Assembly: GCA_031763025.1 (NCBI GenBank)
Contig: JASSKH010000005.1
Location: forward strand, 4,668,092-4,732,091
Source: Macrocystis pyrifera
Taxonomy: Eukaryota > Sar > Phaeophyceae > Laminariales > Laminariaceae
DNA: 64,000 nt
Reading direction: 5' to 3'
The position numbers were made by a program, and so were the translations under genes. Below are positions 63,450 to 64,000 of this stretch, one piece after another. The notes beneath the pieces were generated by a model. That model saw nothing but the letters and a program-made list of their open reading frames with translations. It was not told where the DNA came from and did not search any database. The first letter of the stretch is position 1, and every line of letters begins with the position of its first letter.

Positions 63450-64000
63450 GGTGTTTCGGTTGCCGACTGGTGGCAAAGCGCGCTTTGTTGTTGATGTCGC
63501 CGAACACACAACACACATTCTCGAACGCGGAACTATGCCGTTGTGTGTTAATGAGCAGTCGTGTGCGCTTTTTGGGCACGAATGTAATCACGTGAAGGGC
63601 CTCATAACGGGTATTGGTCTAAAGGAAGCGCGGGTCATCTATTTTTCATTATTTTTTTTTCGTGTGTTTGCTCATTTGCTGTTGTTCTTGCTGTTGCTGT
63701 GGTTGCTGTCTTTATTTTTTCACTTTTTTTTTTCGCGGTCTCCACAAGTTGTGATATGCTTGTGCCACGCCTCCGCCCCACCCGCAACACAGCAGCAATA
63801 GCAGTAGTAGCGGACGGACGGCCATCCGGCTCGGCCCAGCCCACCAGCCGCATGGGGCGCACAAGGCAAGCAAAACTAACCGAAGCAAGAATAACCAGTG
63901 TCCAAACAGGCCCATTTACCGCTTTTGAGCCCATGACAATAAAAGGCTTCACGCGCCGCACTCGCTCGTTGGCCCTTATAGTGCTGCTTTGGGGACAAGC
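63450..64000. other. unassigned region to window end
   Basis: A 116-codon plus frame (63451-63801) begins in family A and is hydrophobic and low-complexity after residue 60. The last 20 bp resemble a family B arm (TTTGGGGACAAGC) but are cut off by the window end. Confidence 0.3.

Overview
This window looks like repeat-dominated nuclear DNA of a eukaryote. I see no operons, no ribosome-binding sites and no long intact reading frame. There are tRNA-derived SINEs, a decayed retrotransposon reverse-transcriptase tail, dozens of miniature inverted-repeat DNA elements, long triplet microsatellites (CTA/TAG, CAG/CTG, TTC) and unusually many G or C runs of 15-32 bases. The mix of mid-range GC, CAG/CTA microsatellites and this style of reverse-transcriptase tail would fit a brown alga or another stramenopile. 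That is inference; nothing here proves the taxon.

Layout. 0-6 kb: simple repeats, a long dispersed repeat (family I), two hairpin-rich 41-bp minisatellite arrays (about 2.94-3.35 and 3.82-4.16 kb) and an 891-bp terminal-inverted-repeat element (family G, 4776-5666) inserted in family H repeats. 6-20 kb: family H units interspersed with family A elements, a second family I copy, and a 330-bp TAG array. 20-30 kb: TCC and CTCA arrays, a SINE, some gene-like but unassigned sequence near 22.8-23.9 kb, and the inverted second copy of family G (28599-29456) with a perfect 9-bp target duplication. 30-64 kb: a dense mosaic of families A, B, C, D and E, four more SINE copies, inverted CAG/CTG arms at 34.2-34.4 kb, a reverse-transcriptase pseudogene at 52.9-53.5 kb, and a 927-bp TAA-flanked element (54623-55549) that splits a family A copy in two.

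The dominant biology is DNA transposition. Family A (about 105-115 bp, ends TTACGGGGG...CCCCCGTAA, TA target duplication) is present about 40 times. Nested copies and empty sites in other repeats fix its boundaries. The dispersed copies also act as a control for small sequence changes. Aligned with each other they show repeated insertions at TA dinucleotides whose outcome is TATTAATA (what imprecise excision of family A itself would leave) or TACCAGGTA/TACCTGGTA (34 exact copies counted by eye). The second class is the most unusual signal here. It looks like the excision scar of a TA-targeting element that I do not find in the window. I find no transposase gene and no gene I would call intact and functional. 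All low-confidence coding candidates are marked as such. Family letters A-M are my own labels.
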